Shown here piece by piece: positions 27,015 through 35,354 of a stretch of 64,000 bases of DNA; the stretch's first letter is position 1; every line of letters begins with the position of its first letter. The DNA is from Chakrabartia godavariana. Its GTDB lineage: Bacteria > Pseudomonadota > Alphaproteobacteria > Sphingomonadales > Sphingomonadaceae. A program made the translations under genes and the position numbers. The stretch lies in contig RKSN01000001.1 of the NCBI GenBank assembly GCA_005518185.1, positions 930,501 to 994,500 on the forward strand. Direction: 5' to 3'. The notes beneath the pieces were generated by a model, which saw only the letters and a list, made by a program, of their open reading frames with translations, did no database searches and was not told the origin of the DNA.

Positions 27015-27689
27015 CTAAAGCGTCGCGTCGATGGCCCGGGCTGCGGCGTCGGGATCGGCGGCCTGCGTGATGGGGCGCCCGATCACAAGGATCGACGCTC
27101 CATTGTCGAGCGCCTGTCGTGGCGTCACGACACGCTTCTGGTCCCCAATCTTGCCGTCATTCGGACGGACGCCGGGGACGACAAAAAAGCCGCCCGGCCA
27201 AAGCTTGCGTGCTGCAGCGACTTCATTGCCCGAGCAGACAACACCGTCGAGACCCGCTTCCTTGGCGAGTAGCGTCAGCCGCTCGACCTGATCGTGCGGT
27301 GTACCTTCGACGCCGATCGACTGAAGATCGGTCGCATCAAGGCTGGTGAGCACCGTCACGGCGACGACTTTGGTTCCTGTGGGCGCTGCCGCCTTGGCAT
27401 CTTCCATCATCGCGCGTCCACCGGCGGCATGGACGGTCAGGATGGCGGGCTTCAAAGGTGCGAGCGCCTGCACGGCCTTGCCAACGGTGTTGGGAATATC
27501 GTGCAGTTTCAGGTCGAGAAAGATCGGCAGGCCAAGGTGCGCCATTTCGCGCACGCCGGCGCGGCCATTGGCTGAGAAAAACTCAAGGCCAAGCTTGATG
27601 CCGCCGACATGGTGTTTGACTTTGGCGACGATGTCACGGGCCTTTTCAAGGTCCGGCGTGTCGATGGCGACGTAGATAGGGCTGGTCAT
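27015..27689 (-). CDS. pyrF: orotidine 5'-phosphate decarboxylase
   Basis: A 224-residue TIM barrel that converts OMP to UMP. The catalytic D-x-K-x-x-D triad is D59, K61 and D64 in the DLKLHDIPNTV motif. The VPGVRPND loop near the end binds phosphate. The length is typical for the short bacterial form. It is sandwiched between lapA (4-nt overlap) and trpF, a link between pyrimidine and tryptophan genes, both of which draw on PRPP-derived precursors. Confidence 0.94.
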   Translation of the reverse strand: MTSPIYVAIDTPDLEKARDIVAKVKHHVGGIKLGLEFFSANGRAGVREMAHLGLPIFLDLKLHDIPNTVGKAVQALAPLKPAILTVHAAGGRAMMEDAKAAAPTGTKVVAVTVLTSLDATDLQSIGVEGTPHDQVERLTLLAKEAGLDGVVCSGNEVAAARKLWPGGFFVVPGVRPNDGKIGDQKRVVTPRQALDNGASILVIGRPITQAADPDAAARAIDATL

Positions 27690-28024
27690 GATACCCCCGG
27701 TGGCACGGCAATGGGCGCAGCGGAAGGGGGAATCGTACCCGGCACGGGCGCTTCGGCAGGCTTGGGATCGAGGATGGCGCGCGCCTCGCTCAACTGCCGC
27801 TCAAGCTGGCTCACCCGCCGCTGCAAGCTCCAGCGGGTAGCGCGGTGCAGCAGGAAATAGGGGACGAGCCCGAGGAGAAAGGCGCCGAACATCACCACAG
27901 GAAGGTACGTCTGCAGCACCAGATCGCTCCAGAGGATGATCGAGATGCTGGTCCAGTTGCTGGTCGCAAAGACCACAAGAATGACGGCAATGACGACCCA
28001 GAAGATGGTTCTCAGAAATTGCAT
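27686..28024 (-). CDS. LapA/DUF1049 family inner-membrane protein
   Basis: A 112-residue protein with two membrane helices at about residues 4-25 and 42-62, followed by a short coiled-coil (residues 65-90, LQRRVSQLERQLSEAR) and a proline-rich tail. This matches the LapA (DUF1049) family. In E. coli LapA works with LapB in control of lipopolysaccharide synthesis through LpxC turnover, but LapB is not adjacent here. The ATG at 28024 has an AGGAGCGG ribosome site. The upstream extension of the frame is rejected. It heads the pyrF-trp-accD-folC unit. Confidence 0.82.
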   Translation of the reverse strand: MQFLRTIFWVVIAVILVVFATSNWTSISIILWSDLVLQTYLPVVMFGAFLLGLVPYFLLHRATRWSLQRRVSQLERQLSEARAILDPKPAEAPVPGTIPPSAAPIAVPPGVS

Positions 28025-28055
28025 GGCGCTTTCCGCTCCTGTTGGACGGTTGACC

Positions 28056-30359
28056 TTAGGGCAGGGTAACAAATTTTGCCAGCGGACCATTGCGAAGCTC
28101 TTCGCGCAGGACGGAAAAGAGCCCCGGCACGTTGCTCAGTCGGGCCTCTTCCTCATCCAATATCGCGGACAGCAGGCGGAATTTGAACTTGGCGGCCTCC
28201 TCTTCCGGAGGCCGCTGCATGGTGGACAGGACGATGTCGACCATCCGCTCCGCTCCGTGCAGGCGTCCCCAGAGATAGTCGTTTTCGCGGTAGGACCGGC
28301 TGAAGAAGGCGCCGAAGCTGTTGAACTCAATGCCCTTCAGCGTGGCGGCTGCACCGCCTGACCGGATGGAGTGCGCATCATCGGGCGAAATCCGATCGAC
28401 CTTGATCGGGTTGAATTCGTCGAGCCCCTCACCCTGAAGCATCGGGAGCGTGCTGACATCGTAAAAGGGAAAGCCAAGATAGGCCAGCAGCGGTCGCCGA
28501 CAGAGCGCCTTCGGGCAGGCGGACAGCGCGGCAGCGAGCGCGGCATCGGTTTCTTCATCCAGGCGCATCAGGGCCCGTCTGTCCATCATGTCATCCAGAA
28601 ACGATGCCGGAGACCCGATCTGGACGTCCTTGTAGGATTGCGCGTTCTGGAGATCGATCAGTGGAGCAAGACGGTCGTAGATCGTTTTGCGAAGTGCAAC
28701 GAGGTCCGCATCACCCGCTTCGCCCATGTCGACCATGGCGGTCACGTCGCGCGCCAGAAATCTGAGGCGACGGATGCGAAAGCCAAGGTCCAGTTGCCGG
28801 AAGAAGGCGACCGACGGGGCCTTCGCCTTCTGGCTGCCGGTGTCGATCTGGTCGATCCCGCGCGCCCGGACCTCCGCCCAGAGGTCGCGCCGGAAGGTGT
28901 GGGCATCGAAGCCGGGGTTGCCCGCCGAAATCCGCGCCGCGAGGTCCGCCGATTCCTCGACCACGTTGGAGAGCTTCAGATGCGCATAGGCGGCATAGGT
29001 AAAACCGGCTTCGGCGGCGGACCGTTCATGAGCCTTGGTGCGCCAGGCGGCGATGCGTTTGGGCGTGGGCCGGTCCAGAAAGAAGGTGCGACCGAACAGC
29101 GATTGGATGGTCTCCTCGACCTGCGGCGAAAGCGCGTCGACGATATGCTGCATGCGCCGAATGCGCGTCGACCGGGCGTCGATTGCATCCAGATTGTCAC
29201 GGATCGGCTGTTCGCGCGGCAATTCGGAAAGGGCGCCGATGATGGTGGTGAAGAAACCCGGTCGATCGGCATGGCCTTGCCGTCGCAGGGAAATGGCGCG
29301 GATGCCCGGCTTGGGGTCAATATAGACGAAGCGGCGATCCACCTCGCGCCGGGCAGGACGATCTTTCAGCCGGTCGCTTGCGGCGCGGAAGGGGGCGTTG
29401 GCGAGAACGGAGCCGTCGATCAGCGTCAGCTCATCGATATTGGCGATGGATTTGGGAAAGGCCGTTCGCACGAACTCGCCGCGGTCGCCCCAGGCCTCGC
29501 CGCGTTCGACGACCAGCTGGTCCATTTCCGACAGGGTGAGCGGCGGAAAGGCGCCGGGAAAGCTTGAGGTCGCCCGCGCGGCAAAGGCGAGCGATACTCT
29601 GCTGCCGAGTTCCACGTCCTGTTCCGGATCGTGGCGGAAAGACAAGACGAGGCGGTGCTCATTCTCCACGACCTGCGGCGGCGAGTTGAGCCGCAGCGGC
29701 TCGGGATGCCCGCGAAAGTCGGTGACGGTGACGGCAAGGTCGAGCGGCTGCCCGGGCGGCAGGAGGGGCGGTTCAGCAGGCGCGCGTTCCATCGCGCACA
29801 AGGCATCGAGCACCATGCCTCCCAAGACTTTGCCACCGAACGGCGGTTCAAACCAGCGCGCACGCACGAAGCGCGTCAGCTTGGCGCGCACTTCCTCACG
29901 GGCTTCGCTGGCCACGGTTGTCTCAATCGTGCCACCAGACCGGTTTGCGTAAAACCAGGCGACCGGCGTCGCCCAGAATTTGGTCAGGCGGGACAGAGGG
30001 CGCGCATCCGGATCAAGCAGCCGATCGACATCCGCTTCCTCCAGCCAGAGCTGGGTCAGCGGTTCAAGCGACTGTCCGCTGGCAATGGCCTTGCCCAGAA
30101 AGATGCCGTTGATGCCGCCCGCGCTCGCCCCGGCAATGATGTCGGTCAGGACGCGGAGTTTGACTTGCTCGGCGGCCTCAACATGGGCGAGAAGGTCTCG
30201 ATAGAGGACTTCGGAAGCCGCCGTCGGCGTTTCCCCCGCGTGAAAAGCGCGGCTTGCCCGGGTGAGCTTCCAGATCTCTTTGGTGATGCCGTGCATGTAG
30301 ACAGCAAGGCTGATCCCGCCGTAACAAACGAGTGCCAGCCGCAATTCCTTTTCGCGCAT
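28056..30359 (-). CDS. DUF3376 patatin-like phospholipase family protein
   Basis: A 767-residue protein. The patatin domain has GGISLAVYMHG as oxyanion loop near residue 14, the nucleophile elbow GASAGG with S79, and the catalytic aspartate in LTLIDGSVLANAPF near residue 343, so the Ser/Asp dyad is intact. The rest is a long helical C-terminal region typical of DUF3376 patatin-related proteins of actinobacteria and alphaproteobacteria. Patatins hydrolyse acyl chains of phospholipids. Members of this long type are essentially uncharacterised. It lies 31 bp upstream of lapA and is transcribed in the same direction. It is divergent from a Crp/Fnr gene, which may control it. Confidence 0.83.
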   Translation of the reverse strand: MREKELRLALVCYGGISLAVYMHGITKEIWKLTRASRAFHAGETPTAASEVLYRDLLAHVEAAEQVKLRVLTDIIAGASAGGINGIFLGKAIASGQSLEPLTQLWLEEADVDRLLDPDARPLSRLTKFWATPVAWFYANRSGGTIETTVASEAREEVRAKLTRFVRARWFEPPFGGKVLGGMVLDALCAMERAPAEPPLLPPGQPLDLAVTVTDFRGHPEPLRLNSPPQVVENEHRLVLSFRHDPEQDVELGSRVSLAFAARATSSFPGAFPPLTLSEMDQLVVERGEAWGDRGEFVRTAFPKSIANIDELTLIDGSVLANAPFRAASDRLKDRPARREVDRRFVYIDPKPGIRAISLRRQGHADRPGFFTTIIGALSELPREQPIRDNLDAIDARSTRIRRMQHIVDALSPQVEETIQSLFGRTFFLDRPTPKRIAAWRTKAHERSAAEAGFTYAAYAHLKLSNVVEESADLAARISAGNPGFDAHTFRRDLWAEVRARGIDQIDTGSQKAKAPSVAFFRQLDLGFRIRRLRFLARDVTAMVDMGEAGDADLVALRKTIYDRLAPLIDLQNAQSYKDVQIGSPASFLDDMMDRRALMRLDEETDAALAAALSACPKALCRRPLLAYLGFPFYDVSTLPMLQGEGLDEFNPIKVDRISPDDAHSIRSGGAAATLKGIEFNSFGAFFSRSYRENDYLWGRLHGAERMVDIVLSTMQRPPEEEAAKFKFRLLSAILDEEEARLSNVPGLFSVLREELRNGPLAKFVTLP

Positions 30360-30388
30360 GGCGAAAGGGTATCGCGGCTGGCACCAAA

Positions 30389-30409
30389 GTCGAGCCATTT
30401 AAGCTCGAC
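30389..30409. promoter_or_regulatory. 7-7-7 inverted repeat between patatin and Crp/Fnr genes
   Basis: GTCGAGC (30389-30395) and its perfect complement GCTCGAC (30403-30409) flank a 7-bp AT-rich centre. The site is 30 bp upstream of the patatin start and 70 bp upstream of the divergent regulator. It could be an operator. It does not match the E. coli CRP or FNR consensus. Confidence 0.4.
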
Positions 30410-30479
30410 GCCCCCATTTCCTGAATGCGACCCAGGACACGTAAAGAAAGGGCCGAACAGCCTTCGGGGTCGCGCTGTA

Positions 30480-31253
30480 ATGATATTGACTTCCGAAGAC
30501 TGTAAAACGCTGTACATTCCCCCAACTATTTCAACGGTGGGGCCCTTGAGCGCGGATGTCACACCAGAACGCGGAATCCTCTCGAGGCTGAGCCCAAAGG
30601 CTCGGTCGCGGCTGCAGGCGGTCGCGACGCGCAAGACCTATGTTCATGGCCAATTGATCCACCAGCGCGGCGACCGGCGGGCAGGGGTCGATTTCATCAT
30701 CTCCGGGCTTGTGCGTCTGGGTGCGGTGGGACGTTCAGGGCAGGTCATTTCCGCAGGTCTGCTGAGTGCGGGTGACATGTTCGGAGAAATCACGGTCTTT
30801 GCCCGCTTGCCCCGGATGCAGGATGCCCATGCGCATGGCGCTGTCGTCATCGACCACGTGTCCGCTGCGCGCTTTCGTCTGTTTCTGGAGGAATTTCCCG
30901 AGGTTACCGAGCTCATCCTCGAAGTCATGGCCCGGCGGCAGGCCCGCGCGATTGTCGCCATAGATGAGATCCTGCGCCTGCCGCTGATCGACCGGCTTGG
31001 GCGACAATTGCTGGATCTGGATCGGGTGAGCGGTCGGACCGGAACCGTGCCCGTTGCCAAGAATGATTTGGCTGAACGTCTCGGGGCCTCGCGCGTGGCG
31101 GTGAGCAATGCGCTGGCGCAACTGGCGGCAGCTGGCTTTGTCCGATCGGGCTATAGTCGGGTCGACATCATTGAACGGGATGCGTTGCGGCACTGGTTGG
31201 CGGGACGCAACGATGCACACGCCTTTGGCAGCCTCTCTCCTGAGGCCGATTGA
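30480..31253 (+). CDS. Crp/Fnr family transcriptional regulator
   Basis: A 257-residue regulator with a cyclic-nucleotide-binding-like N-terminal domain (about residues 30-140; the GDMFGEITVFA phosphate-loop-like segment is present) and a C-terminal winged helix-turn-helix (VAKNDLAERLGASRVAVSNALAQL). The GE of the loop is kept, but the arginine that contacts the cAMP phosphate in Crp is not evident, so it may not bind cAMP. Cysteines for an FNR iron-sulfur cluster are lacking. The start is uncertain: ATG 30480 is used, but a TTG at 30546 preceded by a G-rich stretch would give a more usual N-terminus. The divergent patatin gene is a candidate target. Confidence 0.8.
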   Translation: MILTSEDCKTLYIPPTISTVGPLSADVTPERGILSRLSPKARSRLQAVATRKTYVHGQLIHQRGDRRAGVDFIISGLVRLGAVGRSGQVISAGLLSAGDMFGEITVFARLPRMQDAHAHGAVVIDHVSAARFRLFLEEFPEVTELILEVMARRQARAIVAIDEILRLPLIDRLGRQLLDLDRVSGRTGTVPVAKNDLAERLGASRVAVSNALAQLAAAGFVRSGYSRVDIIERDALRHWLAGRNDAHAFGSLSPEAD

Positions 31254-31275
31254 CGTCGCAGGTCACCGCACTTAT

Positions 31276-31290
31276 GTTCCCATTTCGTTC
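31276..31290 (+). promoter_or_regulatory. predicted LexA box upstream of radA
   Basis: GTTC-CCATTTC-GTTC is an exact GTTC-N7-GTTC direct repeat, the alphaproteobacterial LexA form. It ends 18 bp before the radA ATG in the 55-bp space after the Crp/Fnr gene. A second exact match lies before uvrD in this window. Confidence 0.6.
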
Positions 31291-31308
31291 ACGTTACGGA
31301 GATGAGGG

Positions 31309-32682
31309 ATGGCGCGCGCCCAGAAGCGCTTTGTTTGCCAGAACTGCGGCAGTGTCAGTTCGAAATGGGCGGGCCAGTGCGTGGACTGCAACGAATGGAA
31401 TTGCATCGTGGAGGATGCGGGCGCCGTCGTCACGCCGTTTCGGGCAAAGCATGATCTTCAAGGCGGGGGCCAATGGATCGATCTCGTCGGGCTCGACACC
31501 CAGACGGCGCTTCCAGATCGTCTGTCGAGCGGGATCCGGGAACTCGACCGCGCGCTGGGCGGCGGCTTTGTGGCGGGGTCGGCAACGCTGATTGGCGGGG
31601 ACCCTGGCATCGGGAAGTCGACCCTCTTGCTGCAGGCGGCCGCACGGCTCGCGAAATCGGGACGGCCCGTCGCCTATATTTCGGGCGAAGAGGCCTCCGA
31701 TCAGGTCCGGTTGCGCGCGCGACGTCTCGGGCTCGCTGATGCGCCGGTCATGCTAGGCGCTGCGACGTCGGTGCGCGACATCCTGACAACTTTGGGGGCG
31801 TCTGCGCCGCCCGCGCTGGCCATCATCGATTCCATCCAGACGATGCACAGCGACCTCATTGAGGGGGCGCCGGGCACGGTGAGCCAGGTGCGTGCCTCCG
31901 CGCAGGAGTTGATCCGCTTCGCCAAGGAACGGGGCACGGCGCTGGTCCTCGTCGGCCATGTCACCAAGGATGGCTCGATTGCAGGGCCACGCGTGCTTGA
32001 ACATATGGTCGACACCGTGCTGAGTTTTGAGGGCGAGCGCAGCCACCAATATCGCCTCCTGCGCGCGATCAAGAACCGCTTTGGCGGGACAGACGAGATC
32101 GGCGTCTTCGCAATGGAGGCGAGCGGCCTGTCGGAGGTGGGCAATCCGTCGTCACTGTTTCTGACCGCGCGCGATGAGACGGTGACGGGGACGACGGTTT
32201 TTCCTGCCCTGGAGGGCACGCGACCGGTGCTGCTGGAGGTACAGGCGCTGACCGTGCGGCTGGCCAGCGGGGCCACGCCACGTCGCGCGGTGGTCGGCTG
32301 GGACAATGGGCGGCTGGCGATGATTCTAGCTGTGCTGGAGGCACGCTGCGGCCTCTCGCTCTCATCGGCCGAAGTTTATCTGAACATTGCGGGCGGCTAT
32401 CGGCTGTCGGACCCGGCGGCCGACCTTGCCGTGGCCGCAGCGCTGATTTCGTCGTGGACGGAACGGCCCGTGCCCATCGACACGATCGCCTTTGGGGAGG
32501 TGGCCCTGTCCGGGGAGATCCGGCCCGTGTCGCATGCCGCGCTTCGGCTGAAGGAGGCCGCCAAGCTGGGCTTTGAGCGTGCCTTGTGCCCCGCCGGCAT
32601 TGACGCGCCATCTGACGGCATCAAGCGTCAAACATTCCGCACACTTGGCCAGTTCGTTGACCATATCCTTGCACGCGGATAG
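31309..32682 (+). CDS. radA: DNA repair protein RadA
   Basis: A 457-residue RecA-family helicase that drives branch migration in homologous recombination. The N-terminal zinc finger is C-x2-C-x(n)-C-x2-C in the first 30 residues (QNCGSVSSKWAGQCVDCNEW). The Walker A GGDPGIGKST follows near residue 90, and the RadA-specific KNRFGG motif lies in the middle. The C-terminal Lon-like domain starts around residue 300 (LNIAGGYRLSDPAADLAVA). The length matches RadA. A LexA-type box precedes it. CvpA follows 9 bp downstream, a conserved arrangement in alphaproteobacteria. Confidence 0.94.
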   Translation: MARAQKRFVCQNCGSVSSKWAGQCVDCNEWNCIVEDAGAVVTPFRAKHDLQGGGQWIDLVGLDTQTALPDRLSSGIRELDRALGGGFVAGSATLIGGDPGIGKSTLLLQAAARLAKSGRPVAYISGEEASDQVRLRARRLGLADAPVMLGAATSVRDILTTLGASAPPALAIIDSIQTMHSDLIEGAPGTVSQVRASAQELIRFAKERGTALVLVGHVTKDGSIAGPRVLEHMVDTVLSFEGERSHQYRLLRAIKNRFGGTDEIGVFAMEASGLSEVGNPSSLFLTARDETVTGTTVFPALEGTRPVLLEVQALTVRLASGATPRRAVVGWDNGRLAMILAVLEARCGLSLSSAEVYLNIAGGYRLSDPAADLAVAAALISSWTERPVPIDTIAFGEVALSGEIRPVSHAALRLKEAAKLGFERALCPAGIDAPSDGIKRQTFRTLGQFVDHILARG

Positions 32683-32691
32683 CGAAGCATC

Positions 32692-33192
32692 ATGACTGCG
32701 CTTGATGTGTTCGTATTGGTGCTGATGGGTGGCGCCGGGCTGCTTGGGTTCAAGCGGGGGTTTGTCACCGAATGCCTGTCTTTGGGCGCCTGGGTGCTGG
32801 CCATTGCTGCCGTCAAGGTGCTGCATGGCCCGATCGCGGGTCGATTGACCGGCGTCGTCGGCACCGAATCCGGCGCATCCGCGCTCGCCTTCGTCCTAGT
32901 CTTCGGCGCAGCACTCTTCGCCGGGCGCATGGTTGCGCGCAAGATTGGGTCGGAAACCAAAAGCTCCTTCATCGGTTCTTTTGACCGCGTCCTCGGGCTA
33001 GGGTTCGGGACAGTGAAGGGGCTCATTCTGGCAACCGTCATCTTTCTCCTCTTCGCTCTCGTGTCTGACTTTGTGCGCGGCGGCGCGCATCGTCCGGACT
33101 GGATGACGCAATCCCGCACCTATCCCCTGCTGCGGGCGAGTGGCGATGCGCTGGTCAGCTTCGTCAACGAACGCCGTCATCAGGGCAAGTGA
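32692..33192 (+). CDS. cvpA: CvpA family inner-membrane protein
   Basis: A 166-residue protein with four hydrophobic helices and a C-terminal soluble tail. The start TALDVFVLVLMGGAGLLGFKRG and the FVLVFGAALFAGRMVARKIG segment match CvpA (colicin V production) proteins, which act in envelope homeostasis and purF-linked processes in enterobacteria. Their molecular role is uncertain. Here the gene follows radA by 9 bp and is 1 bp from the start of the NifU-like gene, so it is probably co-transcribed with both. Confidence 0.85.
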   Translation: MTALDVFVLVLMGGAGLLGFKRGFVTECLSLGAWVLAIAAVKVLHGPIAGRLTGVVGTESGASALAFVLVFGAALFAGRMVARKIGSETKSSFIGSFDRVLGLGFGTVKGLILATVIFLLFALVSDFVRGGAHRPDWMTQSRTYPLLRASGDALVSFVNERRHQGK

Positions 33193-33193
33193 G

Positions 33194-33625
33194 GTGGCCA
33201 GCGCACTCTACACGACTGACATCCTGCGGCTGGCAACGACGATCCCGCATCTCGGGCGGCTTGCCGATGCGCACGGCACGTCGGAGCGCCGGTCGCCCCT
33301 GTGCGGGAGCCGGATAACGGTTGATGTCCGAACCGACGCGCAGGGCCGGGTGACGGACCTTGGACAAGTCGTCAGCGCCTGCGCACTGGGGCAGGCGGCG
33401 GCAAACCTGATGGCCAGCCGCGTCATCGGACACAGCGCGACTGAACTTGAAGATGTTGCACGCGCGCTTGCCGATTGGCTGGCGGGGAGGGACGCGCGGC
33501 CCGCTGACTGGCCGGAATTGGCGGTGTTTGAGGCGGCCGTCGACTATCCCGCCCGGCATGGGGCGATCTGTCTGCCGTTCGAAGCGGCGGCCGAAGCCGC
33601 TGGCAGGGCAACAAACCATGCATGA
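33194..33625 (+). CDS. NifU/IscU-like iron-sulfur scaffold protein
   Basis: A 143-residue protein of the SufU/IscU/NifU-N fold. Conserved features are the SPLCGSRITVDV strand with a Cys, the GQVVSACALGQAAANLMASR helix with the second Cys, and the TELEDVARALADWL region. The third conserved Cys of IscU (usually near the C-terminus) is not seen. The GTG at 33194 begins one base after the cvpA stop and is the only sensible start. A frame start at 33140 lies inside cvpA. The end overlaps the next gene by eight bases. No iscS or sufS is near. It may be a dedicated scaffold or a degenerate homologue. Confidence 0.7.
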   Translation: MASALYTTDILRLATTIPHLGRLADAHGTSERRSPLCGSRITVDVRTDAQGRVTDLGQVVSACALGQAAANLMASRVIGHSATELEDVARALADWLAGRDARPADWPELAVFEAAVDYPARHGAICLPFEAAAEAAGRATNHA

Positions 33626-35354
33626 GTCGCTCCTCGCCGAAGCGGTGGTGCTGCTGGGCGCGGGGCTTGCGATGGTCTTGCTGTTTCGCCGCTTCGGGCT
33701 CGGCGCGGTCCTTGGCTATCTCGTTGCAGGCGCGCTGATCGGCCCGCACGGCCTGCAACTCGCCGGTGGCGGCGAATCGAAGCTCGCCATCGCTGAAATC
33801 GGGATCGCGCTGCTCCTGTTTCTCGTGGGGCTGGAACTCAATCCCGCGCGGCTCTGGCATTTGAAGCGCGATATCTTCGGGCTGGGGCTGGTGCAGGTGC
33901 TCGCCTGTGGACTGGCGCTGGCCGTCGCCATTGGCGCGGTTGCGGGCTTCACCTGGGGGGCGGCGCTTGCCCTTGGCCTGCCACTGGCGCTGTCGTCTAC
34001 CGCGCAGGTGCTGCCGAGCCTCAAATCATCTGGGCGCATAAACACGCCTTTTGGCGAGCGCGCTTTTTCGATCTTGCTGTTTCAGGACCTCGCGATCGTG
34101 CCGCTCATCACGATCATTGCCGCCTTGTCGCGGGCACCCGCCGATCCCGCGACGCCGCCGGGCTACATGCTCGCTGTCTACACGGTGCTGGCGGTTGCCG
34201 GTCTGGTGGCGGCGGGCCGTTTCCTGATCCGACCGCTGCTCCGCGTCACCGGGCGCATGGGTGAGCGCGAGATGTTCGTCGTGGTCGGGCTGTTCACCGT
34301 CCTTGGCGCGGCGGCTCTGATGGAGGCGCTGCACCTGTCGACTGCGCTCGGCGCCTTTGTCGCCGGCGTCATGCTCGCCGACTCGCCCTACCGGCATGAG
34401 ATTGAAAGCGATGTCGAGCCGTTCCGATCGATCCTGCTCGGGCTGTTCTTCCTCGCCGTGGGGATGGTCCTCGATATCCCGGCGATCCTCGCCAATCCGG
34501 GCTTCGTCTTCGGGATTGCGGCCATGCTCGTCCTCATGAAGACCGGCATCATCTGGGCCGTGGCACGGGCGTTCGGCGTGGGCGGGCGACAGGCGCTTGG
34601 GCTTGGCCTTCTGCTCAGCCAGGGCGGCGAGTTCGGTTTCGTGCTTTTCGCGCAGGCGCAGCAGGCCATGCTGATCGAGCCGGAAGCGGCGAGCCTCTTC
34701 AGCGCCATCGTGACGCTGTCGATGGCGACCACCCCCTTCCTTTTGATGGTGGCGCGCCGGTTTGAGTTTTCGCAGGAGGAGGGGCAGGGCGACCACGATG
34801 GCCCGGAACATGCGTCGCAGGCCAAGGCGATCATCGTCGGGTTCGGCCGCTTTGGGCAGACGGTGGCCCAGATGCTCATGTCGCGCGGCCTTTCAGTCAC
34901 GCTGATCGATGTGAAGCCGGCGCAGATTGAGCGCAGCGGGACTTTTGGTTCCAAGGTCTATTACGGGGACGGACGGCGGATCGACATTTTGCGCAAGGCG
35001 GGGGCCGAAGAGGCGCGGCTCATCCTGTTCTGCACTGACGACGCAGACATTGGTCCCGCGCAGATCGGGCCGGTGCTGGAGGCCTTCCCACAGGCGGCTG
35101 TCATGGTGCGGGCCTATGACCGGCGTCAGGTGATCGCGCTCAGCGACTTCGATCTCGCCGGTGTCGTGCGCGAGGTCCACGAATCGGCCATTCGCATGGG
35201 GGCCGAGGCCTTGGGCCGGGCGGGCTTTAGTGATGAGGACGTCGCCGAAACCGAGCGTGATTATCGCAACCGCGACAGGATGCGGCTGGAGGCGCAGATC
35301 GAAACGGGCGATCTCCATGCGCTCAAGGAAATCTACTACCGGAGCAAAGGCTGA
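33618..35354 (+). CDS. monovalent cation:proton antiporter-2 (Kef type)
   Basis: A 578-residue protein: an N-terminal CPA2 antiporter domain with about 12 helices (residues 1-385) followed by an RCK/TrkA-N domain (KAIIVGFGRFGQTVAQML, Rossmann GxGxxG at about residue 400). GYLVAGALIGPHGL and FLVGLELNP are KefB/KefC signatures. The RCK domain in Kef proteins binds NAD(H) or glutathione adducts and gates K+ efflux. No kefF/kefG ancillary gene is adjacent. The ATG at 33618 overlaps the NifU-like gene. The terminal stop shares one base with the DUF423 start. Confidence 0.88.
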   Translation: MHESLLAEAVVLLGAGLAMVLLFRRFGLGAVLGYLVAGALIGPHGLQLAGGGESKLAIAEIGIALLLFLVGLELNPARLWHLKRDIFGLGLVQVLACGLALAVAIGAVAGFTWGAALALGLPLALSSTAQVLPSLKSSGRINTPFGERAFSILLFQDLAIVPLITIIAALSRAPADPATPPGYMLAVYTVLAVAGLVAAGRFLIRPLLRVTGRMGEREMFVVVGLFTVLGAAALMEALHLSTALGAFVAGVMLADSPYRHEIESDVEPFRSILLGLFFLAVGMVLDIPAILANPGFVFGIAAMLVLMKTGIIWAVARAFGVGGRQALGLGLLLSQGGEFGFVLFAQAQQAMLIEPEAASLFSAIVTLSMATTPFLLMVARRFEFSQEEGQGDHDGPEHASQAKAIIVGFGRFGQTVAQMLMSRGLSVTLIDVKPAQIERSGTFGSKVYYGDGRRIDILRKAGAEEARLILFCTDDADIGPAQIGPVLEAFPQAAVMVRAYDRRQVIALSDFDLAGVVREVHESAIRMGAEALGRAGFSDEDVAETERDYRNRDRMRLEAQIETGDLHALKEIYYRSKG

